Origin: Ochotona curzoniae | Taxonomy: Eukaryota; Chordata; Mammalia; Lagomorpha; Ochotonidae | Assembly: GCF_017591425.1 (NCBI RefSeq) | Contig: NW_024465777.1 | Location: forward strand, 5,890,001 to 5,954,000 | Length of the DNA: 64,000 nucleotides | Direction of reading: 5' to 3' | In this document: positions 43,130 to 55,011 of the stretch, in pieces | Position numbering within the stretch: the first letter of the stretch is position 1 | How the letters are laid out: the number at the start of each line of letters is the position of its first letter | Notes under the pieces: generated by a model | The model's input: only the letters and a program-made list of their open reading frames with translations | The model's database searches: none | Told to the model about the DNA's origin: nothing | Position numbers and translations under genes: made by a program

Positions 43130-46100
43130 TTAAATTGTTAGGATTTTATTTTTGAGAATTTTTACATATTTGATTAGGATGCAAAGAGTCAAGCTCTAGG
43201 GGAAAGTGGGTGAGACCATTGTTTTCACATTCTCGTTTTTCCTTCCTGTACTTGGGAGGAGGGGAGAGATAAGAAGAGAAGCCACATCCAGCCTCCCAAC
43301 TGTCCCAGAGTTTCCCATGTGCAACATGCTCCAAGGGTCCTGCTCAAGTGATTTTGCTAGTTCAACAGTTCTGAATTGCTGCCAGTCTCACCATTCCAAG
43401 CACAATGAAATCTCTCCAGATTCCACTGGCTGACATAGCTCATCTTGGAGTCTCCATTTGCCCAGGAATTCACTGACAACTCTTGGCTGGAGTAATTGAT
43501 TGTTTTGTTCTGTCCCTATCCTCTATTATGGTACCAGGTGTCCTCTGCAGGATCCAGTGTACTGCCATATCCTCCCTGTGCACCTGGATATACTGTCCAC
43601 TGCTCAGTCAAAGCCACTAAAGAGGCCAGGCCCTGACAGACGCATTCCATGGTCAGAGCATGAAATTATGAATTCAGTGGTTCAGCCGGGAAGATTCACA
43701 AAAAAACTTCACCTGAGGTGATCCCAGAACTGATTCTTATGTGTCGCAGTCAAGATACAGGGTCTGGCACAATTGATCGCTCAAATCAGCCTATGCACCC
43801 ACTGGTAGTTGCAATTTTTGGGTCCGTTGTCTCCACCCCTGTCTTCTATGCAAACCAATGGTTTTTGCAGTCCACCCTGATCCTGCCCACTGCATACTTG
43901 ACCTCTATGCAATCCATTGGGAGTTGTAGTCTAGCTGGAGTAACCTGCAAAAACCCCCACCAGGCCTACCCCTGCCCTGGTTCCCGTGCTTGCCAGTATG
44001 TACAGCAGACTGGTCCAATCTGTCCTACATCCCATTCAACTCTCTTACAAGTCAATGGGCATTGAAGCCTAGTTCCACCCAACCAGCTCCCCTATCCATT
44101 CCATGCATGTGCTGGCAGATGCCATTCTGTCTAGCCATGCCTGTCCCAGTCCTGGTTCTCATGCTTACCAGTGGGAATGGCAACCCAAGAGGGAGATACC
44201 CATTATTTCCCTGATGGGCTCACTCCCACTCCTGGATCTTGCACTCTCCAGGTGGTTCTGCAGCTTAGTTTCATAGTTTTTTCCCCATACCAGCATCTGC
44301 TAGCTGATGCTGTGGCAAAGCCCAACCAACCCTCACCTACTCTGGCTACGCATGTACCAGTAGGCACAGTCTACCCAGCCTGGCTTTCACTTGATCCAGC
44401 TCACATGCAGGCCAACAGGTGTTGTAGCCCTGCCCAGCCTGGTCTGCCCCCAGACCCAGCTCACAAGCTTACCAGTGGAAATAGTGGCCCAGCAGGGGAG
44501 CTCCCTGTAGGCCTCCCTATTGGGTTTACTCGTTCTCCCCTAGTCTCATATGTGCTGGTTGGGTGCTGCGGCCCAGTCTGGCATGGCCTGCCTCACCTGG
44601 GCATTTGCCAGTGGGTGTTGTAGCCTGGCCTGGGCTGGGCTAGTCCTTATCGTGGTTCTTGCATTCACCTGCAGGGACTGTGTCCTGACAGAGGAGTTTC
44701 CCAAGCTCCTCCTTCAGAACCTCTTCCAATTCCAGATCTTGTGCACACCAGTGGATCTATGGACCAGCCCTATTAAGTCCACCTCCTGTCCTAGCAGGAA
44801 CAGTAGCCTTTCCTGACTAGCTCTTACCCATTTTTGTTCTTACTGTTGGGTGCTACAGCCCAACCAAGCCTAATCCACAACCAAACACAGCTCACACATA
44901 GCTCAGCAAGGGAAGAAACCTGGCCCAGCCCGTCCTACATCTACCACAGTTCTGACAATCACCAGCAAGTGCTGGAGTCTAGCCCAGTGTGGCACACCCC
45001 AGACCCAGTCCACACCTTTGCCAAGGGAGACTGCAGCCATGCCCAGCCTAGACACCAGCCCCTACTCAGGTCACTGTGCTCACCAGTGGGACCCACAACC
45101 TAGCCAGGGCATCTTCTTAGCTATCCAACCAGGCCTATTTCCAGCCACAAATCTCATGCATGTGCCAGTGGTTGTTCAGACCTCGCTTGGCATAGTCCTT
45201 CCCCTGTCTTGGCCTTGCCTTCAGATACTATAGCCTGGCCTGGCCCAGCCGGCCCCCAGTCCCAACTCTCACTGGCAGGTGCTAGAACCTGCCCTGCTCA
45301 GTCTGCTCTCATCCCTGGCTCATACAAACCAGTAGGCATGGCAACCTAGCCTGGCATGACCTACACTCCATGTTGGTTTCTGCACTTGCCTGCGAGCTAT
45401 GGTTTGCTCAGGCCTGCCCAGTCTTTCCCTTTCTAAAACCAACTTACACTCTAGCTGACAGATGGAGTTACCCTGACCAACCTGCCCAACACCCAGACCT
45501 GGATCACGTGCTCATGTGCAGGAGCTATAACCCACTAGGGGAGTTGTCAAGTTCCCCCACCCAGGCCTCTCCCAGACTCAGATCTCATGCATGTCAACGG
45601 GTGCTTGGCCCTTACCAGGCATGGCCTGCCCCATCCGTCCAGGCCTTTATATGAGCTGGTGTGGCCTGGCCCACTCCACACCCTGTTTTAGGAAGCTCAT
45701 GCAGGTGCTGCAGCCTGGACCTGCCCCACTTGTTCTCAGCCCCTGTACCAGTGAGCATCAGTGAGTTTGATGATCACACTTAGCTCAGTCCATCTCCATC
45801 CCAACTCTCAAACTAACCAGTGGGACTTGTAATTCCATAGGATTTGGTCCACATATTCCCCACAGAATCCACCCCAGAACCTGGTTCTCTTGAGTGCTGG
45901 TTGGTGTCATGGCCCAGTCTAATGTGACCCATCCCCTGATCCAACACTCACTGTCAGGTACTGGGATCTAGTCTTGCCAGACTGGCCCCCAGCCATAGCT
46001 TTCCTGTGATGGTCAGCCATGTTCCATGCTAATAAGCCCAATCCAGGACTCCCATGTGTCCTGGTGCATCAGTTTGACTCACACAGATATTCCAGTGTCT

Positions 46101-46465
46101 TCCCTCCAAACCACCAGGTCTTAGTACTCTGTACTTACCTGCAAATACAGTGGTCCTGTTGTTGGATGTCCCTCAAGATTAATTTCTCACCTACACATAC
46201 ACTGGTATTACCCATGGATGTCCCTAGGTAGTAATTCCATACCCCCAAGATCCCAGAGCTTGCCGCTGTGCTGCCAGTGGGCAAAGCCTGACACCAGTTG
46301 GTGCTCTGGCCGCCCATAAGCCCAGGACCCTCCCCCTGCCCAGCAGCAGTGGTTGGGAAGCTATGATCCCCAGCAGGAGGTCTGGCTCGGCACAGGTTCC
46401 CCCAGACACCCACATTGCTGCTCAGACTTACCTGGACCAACATGGCAGTGGAGTGCAGAGCCATG
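43130..46465 (-). mobile_element. Five-copy repeat family, copy 3 (longest)
   Basis: The head has GATTAGGATGCAAAGAGTCAAG and CCACTGGCTGACATAGC (about 43424). The array runs from 43740 to about 46000, and about 460 bp of further unique-looking element sequence reach 46465, where a SINE begins. At about 3.3 kb it is the best template for reconstructing the family. Confidence 0.6.
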
Positions 46466-46712
46466 AGAGAAAAATCTATTTTTCAGTTCACTCCCTAAGT
46501 GGTCACAATGGCAGGAGCTGAGCCAATCCAAACCCAGAAGCCTCTTCGAGGTCTTCCATGTAGGTGAAGGGTGCCAGGGCCTTGAGCCATCCTCCACTGC
46601 TTTCCCAGGCCACAAGCAGGGAGTTGGATGGGAACCAGGGCAGCCAGGACACAAACCCGCACCCATATGTGAAGGGGGAGGATTAGTTCATTGAACCGTT
46701 GTGCCAGGCCCC
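46466..46712 (-). mobile_element. CSINE, tail truncated
   Basis: The reversed body starts at GAGAAAAATCTATTTTTCAG and ends GTGCCAGGCCCC. Confidence 0.82.
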
Positions 46713-46721
46713 TCCCCCTGC

Positions 46722-46992
46722 TTGTTTTTATTTCTTATTCGAAAGTCAAAGAGAGATAGAGGTTTTTCATCTGTTCAAATTCTTAAAATAAGCAGATCTT
46801 GGGACTGGAACTCCTTCTGGGTCTGCCATGTGAGTGACAAAGCCCAGTACACTTGGCTGCGCTCCCGGGGTATGCATTAACAGGGAGCTGGAATTGAGAG
46901 CAGAGTAGTCAGAACTCAACCCAGGCACTCTGACCTGGGATGCAGGCATCCTACATGGTGATTTAACCACTTGTGCACCACATACGCACCCC
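46722..46992 (-). mobile_element. CSINE, old
   Basis: TTTTTATTTCTTATTCGAAAG leads into a diverged body ending CACCACATACGCACCCC. Confidence 0.75.
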
Positions 46993-47021
46993 TTATCATT
47001 ATGTATTAAAAGATTTATTTA

Positions 47022-47300
47022 GCCCAGTATGGTAACCTGGTGGCTAAAGTCCTTGCCTTGTACGCACCAGTATCCCATATGGGCACTGGTTCTAATCCTG
47101 GTAGCTCTGCTTCACTCCGTTAAGCCTTGGGACCCTGCACCCTTAAGGGGGACCCAGAAGAGGCTCCAGGCTCCTGGTTTCAGATCGGCGCAGCTCCGGC
47201 CTTTGTGGCCACTTGGGGAATGAATCAATGGATGAAAGATCTTTCTCTCTGCTCCTCTCTGCAGTTCTGATTTTCCAATAAAAAATAAAATAAATATTTT
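47022..47300 (+). mobile_element. CSINE with internal deletion
   Basis: The head and tail are near consensus, but the CCATCCAGCTCCCTGC...GGACAGCC segment of about 45 bp is missing. Confidence 0.85.
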
Positions 47301-47301
47301 T

Positions 47302-47572
47302 TTTAAATACTTATTTATTTTGCTTAAAAATGAGAGTTACAGAAAGAGATCTTCGATCCATTGGTTCACTCCCCAAATAGCTGCAATGGCCAGAGCTTGA
47401 CTGGTCCCAGTCTCCCACAGGGAGTATAGGGTTCAAGCACTTGGGCCATTCTCTGCTGCTTTCCCAGCCACATTTGCAGGGCACTGAGTGGAAGTGGAGT
47501 GGTAAGAACTCAAACTGGCACCCACATTGGATGCCTGCACCACAGGCAGAGGATTAGCTTTCAGCATTATAT
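47302..47572 (-). mobile_element. CSINE, old
   Basis: Reversed tail TTTTTTTTAAATACTTATTTA and diverged body, tail to tail with the previous SINE. Confidence 0.8.
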
Positions 47573-47579
47573 TTTCATA

Positions 47580-48065
47580 ATAGATTTATTTTATTTTTGA
47601 TGATGTTTACATAGTTAAGAAGAATGTATGCCATGTGAACCACTGATTGGGATGGGAAGGATCAAGGAATGGGAGAATGTAGATGAGAAAACTGCTTCCA
47701 ATCTTCCTTTCCATTTTTCCTGCTTCTGGGGGAAGAGGAGAGAGGGGAAGAGGGCCGCTCCCAGCAGTCTAAACACACCAGTACCCAAGAATGTGGGTTG
47801 GCAACTCAACATTATTCTAGGGTCACTGATTTGGAGCCTGCTCTGAGGGTATTGCTCAAGTGGTTTAGATAGTTCTGAGATGCTGTTGATTTTGTTGCTC
47901 CAGAGTTGAGGAAATCCCTCCAACATCCATTGGCTGACATAGTCCACCTGCCCAGATACATGCTGTCAAAGCTCGGCCAGAAGTGTGGTCCATTTTGTTC
48001 TGCCTTCAATAGCATTAGATGTCCCCTGCAGGCATCAGTGATTTCTCATGTCCCCAATGTGTTCA
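47580..48065 (-). mobile_element. Five-copy repeat family, copy 4 (head only)
   Basis: It has the T-rich start, GGGATGGGAAGGATCAAGG and CATTGGCTGACATAGTCCACC (about 47928). It stops before the tandem array, so it is 5'-truncated if read on the minus strand. Confidence 0.6.
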
Positions 48066-48111
48066 GCATTGTATTTTTTTCCTTTTTATTTGAAAATTTA
48101 TTTATCTTATT

Positions 48112-48421
48112 TATTGTTTTAAGGATTTTCTTTTTATTGGAAAGGCAGATCTTACAGAGAGAAGTAGAGACAGAGAGAAAGATCGTCCATCCACTGGCTC
48201 ACTCATCAAATGGTCTCAACAACAAGAGCTAAGCTGATCTGAAGCCAGGAGCCTCTTTCAGTCTCCCACACAAGTGCAGGATCCCAGGGCTTTGGCCCAT
48301 TCTCTACTACTTTTCCAGGCCATAAGCAAGGAGCTTGATGGACACAAACCAGTACCCGTATAGATACCATTGCATGCAAGATGAGGATTTAGCCACTAGA
48401 CTATCATGTCATGCTGGGCCC
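48112..48421 (-). mobile_element. CSINE
   Basis: A reversed copy with GGAAAGGCAGATCTTACAGAG and a small deletion near GATGGACACAAACC. Confidence 0.82.
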
Positions 48422-48439
48422 TAACCTATCTATTTTATA

Positions 48440-48680
48440 GACAAAAAAGCACACATCAAAAGAGTCAAATTTCCCAACCATTAGCTCACTTCCCAAATGC
48501 CTGCAATATCTGGTACTGATCCATGTCAAAGATGAGAGACAAGAATTCAATCTTAGTCTTCCACATCAATGTCCGGAACCTAACTAACTGAATCACCATC
48601 TTCTCCTCCCAAGGTGTACATTAGTAGGAACTGAATTGGGAGCAGAGCCAGCTCTCCATCCCACACACTCTCAAATCTTA
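48440..48680 (-). mobile_element. CSINE, very old
   Basis: AACCATTAGCTCACTTCCC and the end GAGCAGAGCCAGC are recognisable, with much drift. Confidence 0.6.
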
Positions 48681-48721
48681 TTTTTAAACAGAAAATATCA
48701 TACTATCATCCTGATTTCTTT

Positions 48722-49010
48722 GTTCAAAGAAATATCTGTCTGTCTATTTAAGAAGCAGAAAGAGGGAAAATCCTGCAATCACATTTTCTTTCCCAAAATG
48801 CTGTAGATATGTGGGGCCAGTGTAAGGGCTGGGAATGCAAACCAGGTCTCCCAACATGGCTACAGCAACCTAATAACTGAAGCCCTCTCCATCACCTCCT
48901 AGAGTCTGTCTTAGCTGGAAACAGGAAGCAGAGGTCAGAGCTGGGAACCAAACTCCAGCACTAGGACTGGGGACATGGATATGTTCATCCCCGGGTTAAA
49001 TACCTGCCCC
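48722..49010 (-). mobile_element. CSINE, very old
   Basis: Recognised from GGCTGGGAATGCAAACCAGG and the AACTCCAGCACTAGGAC end. Confidence 0.6.
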
Positions 49011-49384
49011 ACTCTTCAAGTTCTTTTGAGGTTTCCTGGTTAGGTTATCTTCTGTAGAACTATGTTTTGGGCTGCAAAGGTAGGGCATTAGAAGCAAAGA
49101 TGACACCAGTCAGGATGGACACACTCAGCTGTAAATAAAGTTTATCATTTGTCAAATAGCTCAGAGTGGCTTGGTGGAATTCTTGCAAATGCTAATTGCT
49201 TTCAGAGCCGAGTCTTGTGTCACAACGAATACAATTCCTGAGCATACTAAAACAGAATATGCTCTGTCTTTAATTCTTAAGTATGCTTTCTTCATTTTGC
49301 ATACAAAACAAACAGTAGCAAAGTAAAATAAATAAATAGATAAATAAATAAGCAAAATAGGAGGTATAGGTAAATAAATAAGCA
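49011..49384. other. Intergenic unique stretch
   Basis: I see no gene here. An AATAAA at 49135 has no associated transcript evidence. Confidence 0.4.
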
Positions 49385-49622
49385 AATAGGTGGTATGGTA
49401 GTCTAATCTTCTGTACAATGCCAGCATTTCATACGGATGCCGGTTGGAGTCTCCACTGCTCCGCTTCCAATCCAGCTCACTGCTAATGGTCTGGGAAAGC
49501 AGTGAAGATGGCTCAAGCACTTGGGCCCTTCTATCATGGAGGAAGCTCCTGGTTCCTGGCTTCAGACCAGCTCAGCTCTGACCTTTGCAGCCATTTGGGG
49601 AGTGAACCAGCAGATGGGAGAC
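49385..49622 (+). mobile_element. CSINE, tail missing
   Basis: Runs from CAAATAGGTGGTATGGTAG to CCAGCAGATGGGAGACC. The 3' end is replaced by an A/T-rich old L1 junction. Confidence 0.78.
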
Positions 49623-50345
49623 CTTTATTTTTATTTTATTTTGTATTTTATATCATTTTATGACACAGTTTCATAGGCTCTGGGACTCCCCCAAGCCCTC
49701 CCCCACACTGAATTCCTCCATATTGTTACAGTAGTACAGATCATAACTAGTCATAATTCCTTCATTGCAAGTATGGACCACAGCACTGTGTTTTAAACAG
49801 CCTCACTGAGATACTATCACTCCCCCATGCAAGTGTATATTTCATTAGAATATTTAGTTGTGCCACCATCATCACACTCAATCTTAGCCATCATCCCCAA
49901 AACCCTCCTATCCCTTCAGCCCCAAGCAACCACTGACATGCCTTCCATCTGTGACTTTTCTCTTCTGGACATTTCAAATAAATAGAATCACACAAGGTGT
50001 GCTTCTTCATGAGCAGCTTCTAACTGTACCACCATGCTGTACCACCATGCTGTGCCACCATGCTGTACCACCATGCTGTACCACCATGCTGTGTCACCAT
50101 GCTGTACCACCATGCTGTGCCACCATGCTGTACCACCATGCTGTACCACCATGCTGTGTCACCATGCTGTACCACCATGCTGTGCCACCATGCTGTACCA
50201 CCATGCTGTGCCACCATGCTGTACCACCATGCTGTCAGGATCGTGGGCAGCATGTGTCAGTACTTCATTCCTGCTTGGTGTTGAATAATATTCCATGCGT
50301 GGGATATACTGTAATTCTAATTTTGCATTTTACAGTTTTGTAGCT
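49623..50345 (-). mobile_element. Old L1 3' end hosting a minisatellite
   Basis: Reversed L1 3' UTR order is clear from CCCAAGCAACCACTGACATGCC, GACATTTCAAATAAATAGAATC and, after the minisatellite, GTCAGTACTTCATTCCTGC and TGAATAATATTCCATG. Confidence 0.75.
50025..50232. repeat. 13-bp minisatellite, 16 copies
   Basis: The unit TGTACCACCATGC (variants TGTGCC and TGTGTC) repeats exactly 16 times in 208 bp with no length change. The flanking L1 would have carried a word like CATCCATGTTGTAGCATG here, a likely seed. Since 13 is not a multiple of 3, open frames appear on both strands; they are not genes. Confidence 0.97.
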
Positions 50346-50536
50346 ACAAGGCTTCCTGCCCCCTTTCCTTTCCTTTCCCTCCCTTTCCTCCTCCTATCTC
50401 TCTCCTCCCCATCGTGCTTGTGTGTTACAATCATATAGTCCCTCTGCTGTATCTCCCTGCAGCTTCCTCAGTAACTCATTTTTAATGATCCATACTGACA
50501 CGTGAACTTTGGGGGACACACTTAACCACAGTACAC

Positions 50537-50851
50537 ATCCTTATTATTATTTATATTGGAAAGGCGGATATACAGAGAGGAGAGACAGAGAGGAAGATCT
50601 TCCATCCGATGACTCACTCCCCAAGTGAGCGCAATGGCCGATGCTATGCCGATCCGAAGCCAGGAGCCTCTTCTGGGTCTCCCATTTGGGTGCAGGGTCC
50701 CAAAGCTTTGGGCTGTCCTCGACTGCTTTCCCGGGCCACAGGCAGGGAGCTGGAAGGGAAGCGGGGCTGCCAGGATTAGAACCAGCGCCCATATGGGATC
50801 CCGGGTGTGCAAGGCGAGGACCTTAACCACTTGCGCCACCGCACCGGGCCC
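50537..50851 (-). mobile_element. CSINE, young
   Basis: One of the closest copies to consensus, ending CGCCACCGCACCGGGCCCC with many CpGs retained, so recently inserted. Confidence 0.93.
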
Positions 50852-51298
50852 CACATCCATCTTTTACTGTCATCAAATCCTTCTTCCGACGGAGACCTGT
50901 GACTAGAGCTGGACCCCCAGATAATCCAGGATAATCTCCCTCCTCAATAGCTACACATTAATCACAGCCTCCGAGCGGGCAAGTTCTCCAGGGGCAACAT
51001 TGGCAGGCTCCAGAGCTTAGCACATGGCTATTGTTGGGGCTGTTACTCAGCCCACCACAGCTCTCGATGAAAACACCCCTGTCTTTTCTAATATTAGGAA
51101 ATAAATCCAGTCTTCACTTGGAAAACCAGGATATAACTGGTCTACAGCCTGACAACTGGGCTGGCTGCTTTCCCCCTACTTCCAGGTGAGTGGGCAGCTA
51201 CAACCACCCTACAAACTCTTCACTGGCAAAAGGGGCAAGTTCAATCCAGAGAGGGAAAGGGACAAATACCTAAAAGAAATTTCTGTAAAACTTTCTCT
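50852..51298. other. Intergenic unique stretch
   Basis: No feature seen. Confidence 0.4.
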
Positions 51299-51630
51299 GG
51301 GGCCCGGTGCAGTGGCGCAGCGGTTAAGGTCCTCGCCTTGCACCCCCAGGATCCCATAGGGGCACCGGTTCTAATCCTGGCGGCCCCGCTTCCCATCCAG
51401 CTCCCTGCCTGTGGCCCGGGAAAGCAGTCGAGGACAGCCCAAAGCCTTGGGACCCTGCACCCAAATGGGAGACCCAGAAGAAGCTCCTGGCTCCTGGCTT
51501 CAGGTCAGCTCAGCCATTGTAGCCATTTGGGGAGTGAACCAGCAGATGAAAGATCTTCCTCTCTATCTCTCCTTCTCTCTATAAATCTGATATACCTTTC
51601 CAATAAAAATAAATAACTTAAAAACGAAAC
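51299..51630 (+). mobile_element. CSINE, young
   Basis: Head GGGGCCCGGTGCAGTGGCGC, B-box-like GGTTCTAATCC, tail CCAATAAAAATAAATAAC. Useful as a reference copy. Confidence 0.94.
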
Positions 51631-52564
51631 AACAAAAAAGTGAAGCTTCTATACAACACAAGTGCTGATAGGACACCAGGGCCTCTCAAACAGTGTCCCA
51701 AACACTAAGCCAGACAACCTGGCCCTGTTTCAGGACATTCATGTCTGTTACCTCTAAAAAAGTAGTTTTCCAGGTTAAGGTTTTTACAGAATGAGGTAGT
51801 TCTAACATAGACATGGAAACCTCTTGCCTGAAATCACAGAGGTAGGGAGCCACAGGACCAGGATCCTGAACTCTTGATTGTATAGTCTGGGCTCAGGAAG
51901 CCACGGCCTAGCCCACCACACCAAGCCACCTATTGGTAAACAGAAGCTCTCCAGCTTCTAACACATTCTTCTCTTCTTGACATTGGCCCTGGATAGTAGT
52001 TAGACCAGAATTACAACCCTGAGATGATGTATACCATTTAGGCACTCAAGTTCCGTCATCTCTGATGCCTCAAGGACCAGAGTCCAGCGTCTGTGCCTGG
52101 CACCCTCTCGTCAGTGCTGGGACAAGCAACCTGTTTGTTAGACATGCTGTCCTTTCAGGGCCCCAAGGGCCCCCGCCCACCAGCCTCCAGGTTGAGTCAC
52201 TGCCCAGGGCTCTTTCACAACCTGTTTGTGCATTAGCATAGCAGACAGGGGAAGGTCACTGGGTGACTCTGTCTTCTGGAGCCCCTAGATGGATAGGGGC
52301 CTTCCAGGAACAGGTACAGGTAAAGTGTGGCTCACCCAGGCCTACTCCTATTTTCACCCAGAGGATTCTTCATCTTCTTCTACGTTCTCTCTTTAACCTG
52401 GGTGAACAGGACCGAGGGAAATTTCAACAAACCTCACATCCTTATCTGGAAAATAGGAACTATCCAAGGGGTCTTCCAAAAGTTTATGGAATGGCATGGA
52501 TGTTGGGGGGCTGCTGCTTGGGAAGCCTACATTCCACATTAGCATGCCCTGGCTATATGTGCTC
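51631..52564. other. Intergenic unique stretch
   Basis: About 0.9 kb without recognised repeats, apart from a possible MIR trace at 51800-51870. No exon found. Confidence 0.4.
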
Positions 52565-52803
52565 CTGACCTAACTTCCTGCCAATACATTTTGGAAGGCA
52601 GCAGATGGTGAGCCAAGTGCTTGGGCCCCTGCACCCACATGAGGAAACATAGATGAAGTTCCAGGCTTGTAGGCTTCCAGCAGGCCCAGCCCCAGCTGTT
52701 ACAAGTATTTGGGAGGTGAACAGCAGATGTAGGCTCTCTCACTTTCTCTCTGTTGTTCCATCTTTCAAATAAGTAAGTAGATAAATATTTAAAAATAAAA
52801 ATT
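52565..52803 (+). mobile_element. CSINE, old, head missing
   Basis: Starts at CTGACCTAACTTCCTGCC and ends CAAATAAGTAAGTAGATAAA. Confidence 0.72.
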
Positions 52804-52804
52804 C

Positions 52805-53130
52805 CGGGCCCGGCGCGGTGGCGCAAGTGGTTAAGGTCCTCGCCTTGCACGCCCGGGATCCCATATTGGCACCGGTTCTATTCCAGCAGCCCCGCTTCCC
52901 ATCCAGCTCCCTGCCTGTGGCCCAGGAAAGCAGTTGAGGACAGCCCAAAGCTTTGGGACCCTGCACCCACATGGGAGACTTGGAAGAGGCTCCTGGCTTC
53001 GGATCGGCATAGTATCGGCCGTTGCGCTCACTTGGGGAGTGAATCATCGGATGGAAGATCTTCCTCTCTGTCTCTCCTCTCTGTATATCCGCCTTTCCAA
53101 TAAAAAAATAATAAAAATAAATCTTTAAAA
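52805..53130 (+). mobile_element. CSINE, youngest-looking copy
   Basis: Head GGGCCCGGCGCGGTGGCGC with intact CpGs. Flanked by AAAAATTCC and AAAAAATTCC. It sits in the tail of the previous SINE. Confidence 0.94.
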
Positions 53131-53144
53131 AAAATTCCACGGAG

Positions 53145-53448
53145 GGGCAGCTGTTTGGCCTAGTAGTTAAGACACCCACGTCTCATTTCAGAAGTACCTG
53201 GAGGTTCAATACCCACTTCCAGCTCCTAAGTCCAGCTCCCCACTAATGCAGACCCTAAGAAGCAGTAGGTGATGGCTACTGGATTCCTGCTACCCATGGG
53301 GGAGACCAGAATGAATTCCAGGCTCCTGACTTTGGCCTAGTCCACTCCCATGTATTGTGGGCATTTAGGGAGTGAGCCAGCAGATGGCAGATCTTCCTAC
53401 ATCTCTGCTTTGCAGATAAAAAATAAATAAATAAAAACAAAAATTTCA
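53145..53448 (+). mobile_element. CSINE, old subfamily
   Basis: GGGGCAGCTGTTTGGCC head and GGGAGTGAGCCAGCAGATGG body. Diverged from the young copies beside it. Confidence 0.78.
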
Positions 53449-53510
53449 GAGCAAATGCATATGATGAAAAAACTACGCAGAGTTCAATATGCTCTTCAAC
53501 TTTATTCTTT

Positions 53511-53826
53511 CTGAAGATTTATTTATTTTTATTAGGAAGGCAGATTTAAAGAGAGAAGCAGAGACAGAAATGTCTTTCATTTGCTGATTCACTCCCCCAA
53601 TGGCCTCAACGGTCTGAGCCGAGCCAATACAAAGCCAGGAACTTCTTCTAGGTCTCCCATGTAGGTGCAGGGTTCCAAGGACCTAAGTCATCCTCCTCCA
53701 CTCTCCCAGGCCTTAATCAGAGAGTTGGATCACAAATGGAGCAGCCAGGACTCGAACTGGCACCCATACGGAATGCTAGTGCTGTAGGTGGAGGCCTCGC
53801 CTATGACGTCACAGCTCTGGCCTAGA
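53511..53826 (-). mobile_element. CSINE
   Basis: Reversed copy from GAAGATTTATTTATTTTTATT to GACGTCACAGCTCTGGCC. Confidence 0.83.
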
Positions 53827-53934
53827 GTTTAATATATTTTTGCAACAAAAATAAACATTGTTTTAATTTCATTTCTACAAGTTTTTTAAATACCCTCATA
53901 CCTGTATCAAATGGCTACATTCTATGCCCTGCAC

Positions 53935-54045
53935 CATCTAGTCTTTACAACAAACTGATGCAGTAGAAGTTATTACTCCATTTTATAACAAAGATACTGT
54001 GGACCAGAGATGTACGTCATGACCAAACTCACACCACCAGCCAGA
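53935..54045 (-). repeat. MIR fragment
   Basis: AGTTATTACTCCATTTTATAAC and the following words fit the reversed MIR middle. Confidence 0.5.
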
Positions 54046-54284
54046 GCAAGGATAGGCAGGAACCCCTAGTCCATACAGGTAAAGAGCTTCGGTTCAGAAG
54101 GAAGCATCAAGAGGACAGCATGACAGTCATGCAAGCGCTTGCCAGCCCACATTGAGTCATTTAGGTAGATCCCTTCCCCTCCGCAGGTTGGTTTCCCCAT
54201 TTGTGCTGTGGAATAATGGGAGACACATGAATCTGCTTTCCCAGGCATGATGGCAGGAAACTAGACCAAAAGTGGAGCAGGAGC

Positions 54285-54915
54285 CTACATCATGGTGCAG
54301 AAGTCTAAGCTTCAGTCTGTGGCAATGGCATCCCATGTGGGTGCTGGTTCAAGTCCCGGCTGCTGCACTTCCCATCCACCTCTCTGGTTATGGTTTGGGA
54401 AAGCAGAGGAGGATGGCCTATTCACTGTCCAGCAGTGATGGACTTGGTGCACAGAGCCGAGAAGAATACATGTGGACTACTGACTGATGGTCAATAGTTT
54501 ACTAACAGCAGCAGACTTTTAAAGACAAACGGTGTGTAGGAATCAGGGAGGAGGGTTTGAGAAATACGCATTTCAACAGCAAGAGGGAGTCTCTTTTCCT
54601 AGGTCTGCTAGTTTCCCTGCTTAGGAGAGAAGCACCTCTCTCTGAACAATTGATTGTATGTATAAAACAATTGTTTTATCAATTGTTACAAATGGTATTC
54701 AATCAATTATTCTCATGCAAATGATATCCAATCAACTGTCCTCCTACAATGGTCCAAAGCCTTGGCCTCTGCACCCACTGGGAAACTCAAGGCTACTAGA
54801 TTCTAATTGGCTTAACTCTGCCCATTGCAGCCATTTCAGAAGTTAACCAGCAGATGAAAGATCCCTTTCTCTGTCTCTTTTTCTCTCTTTAACTCCGCCT
54901 TTCAAATAAGAAGCA
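54285..54915 (+). mobile_element. CSINE split by a solitary LTR
   Basis: 54285-54418 is the first half and 54755-54915 the second half. They rejoin at ATGGCC when the LTR is removed. Confidence 0.8.
54419..54748 (-). mobile_element. Solitary endogenous-retrovirus LTR
   Basis: A 330-bp insertion is flanked by a 6-bp duplication (ATGGCC at 54413, ATGGTC at 54749), the size made by class II (beta-like) retroviral integrases. On the minus strand it begins TG; the far end reads TA instead of the usual CA. It has no coding sequence. It includes a small palindromic stretch around AAACAATTGTTT. Confidence 0.6.
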
Positions 54916-55011
54916 GTGGTGTCACAGGCAGCAGATTTACCTACTATGCCAAACCCACACTTTCACTTTTTGTAAATTTATTGTCTCACAACTTCATATC
55001 TGAAAGGTTTT

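Noticed and set aside
50029..50235. CRISPR-like array
   Set aside because: The units are contiguous with no spacers, and the host is a mammal.
50020..50343. Open frames on both strands with repeating MLYHHAVPPCC-like peptides
   Set aside because: They are products of the 13-bp minisatellite, which keeps several frames open by its lack of stop codons.
51299..51400. tRNA gene
   Set aside because: The A- and B-box-like words belong to the tRNA-derived head of a SINE. There is no cloverleaf acceptor stem, and the sequence continues into the SINE body.
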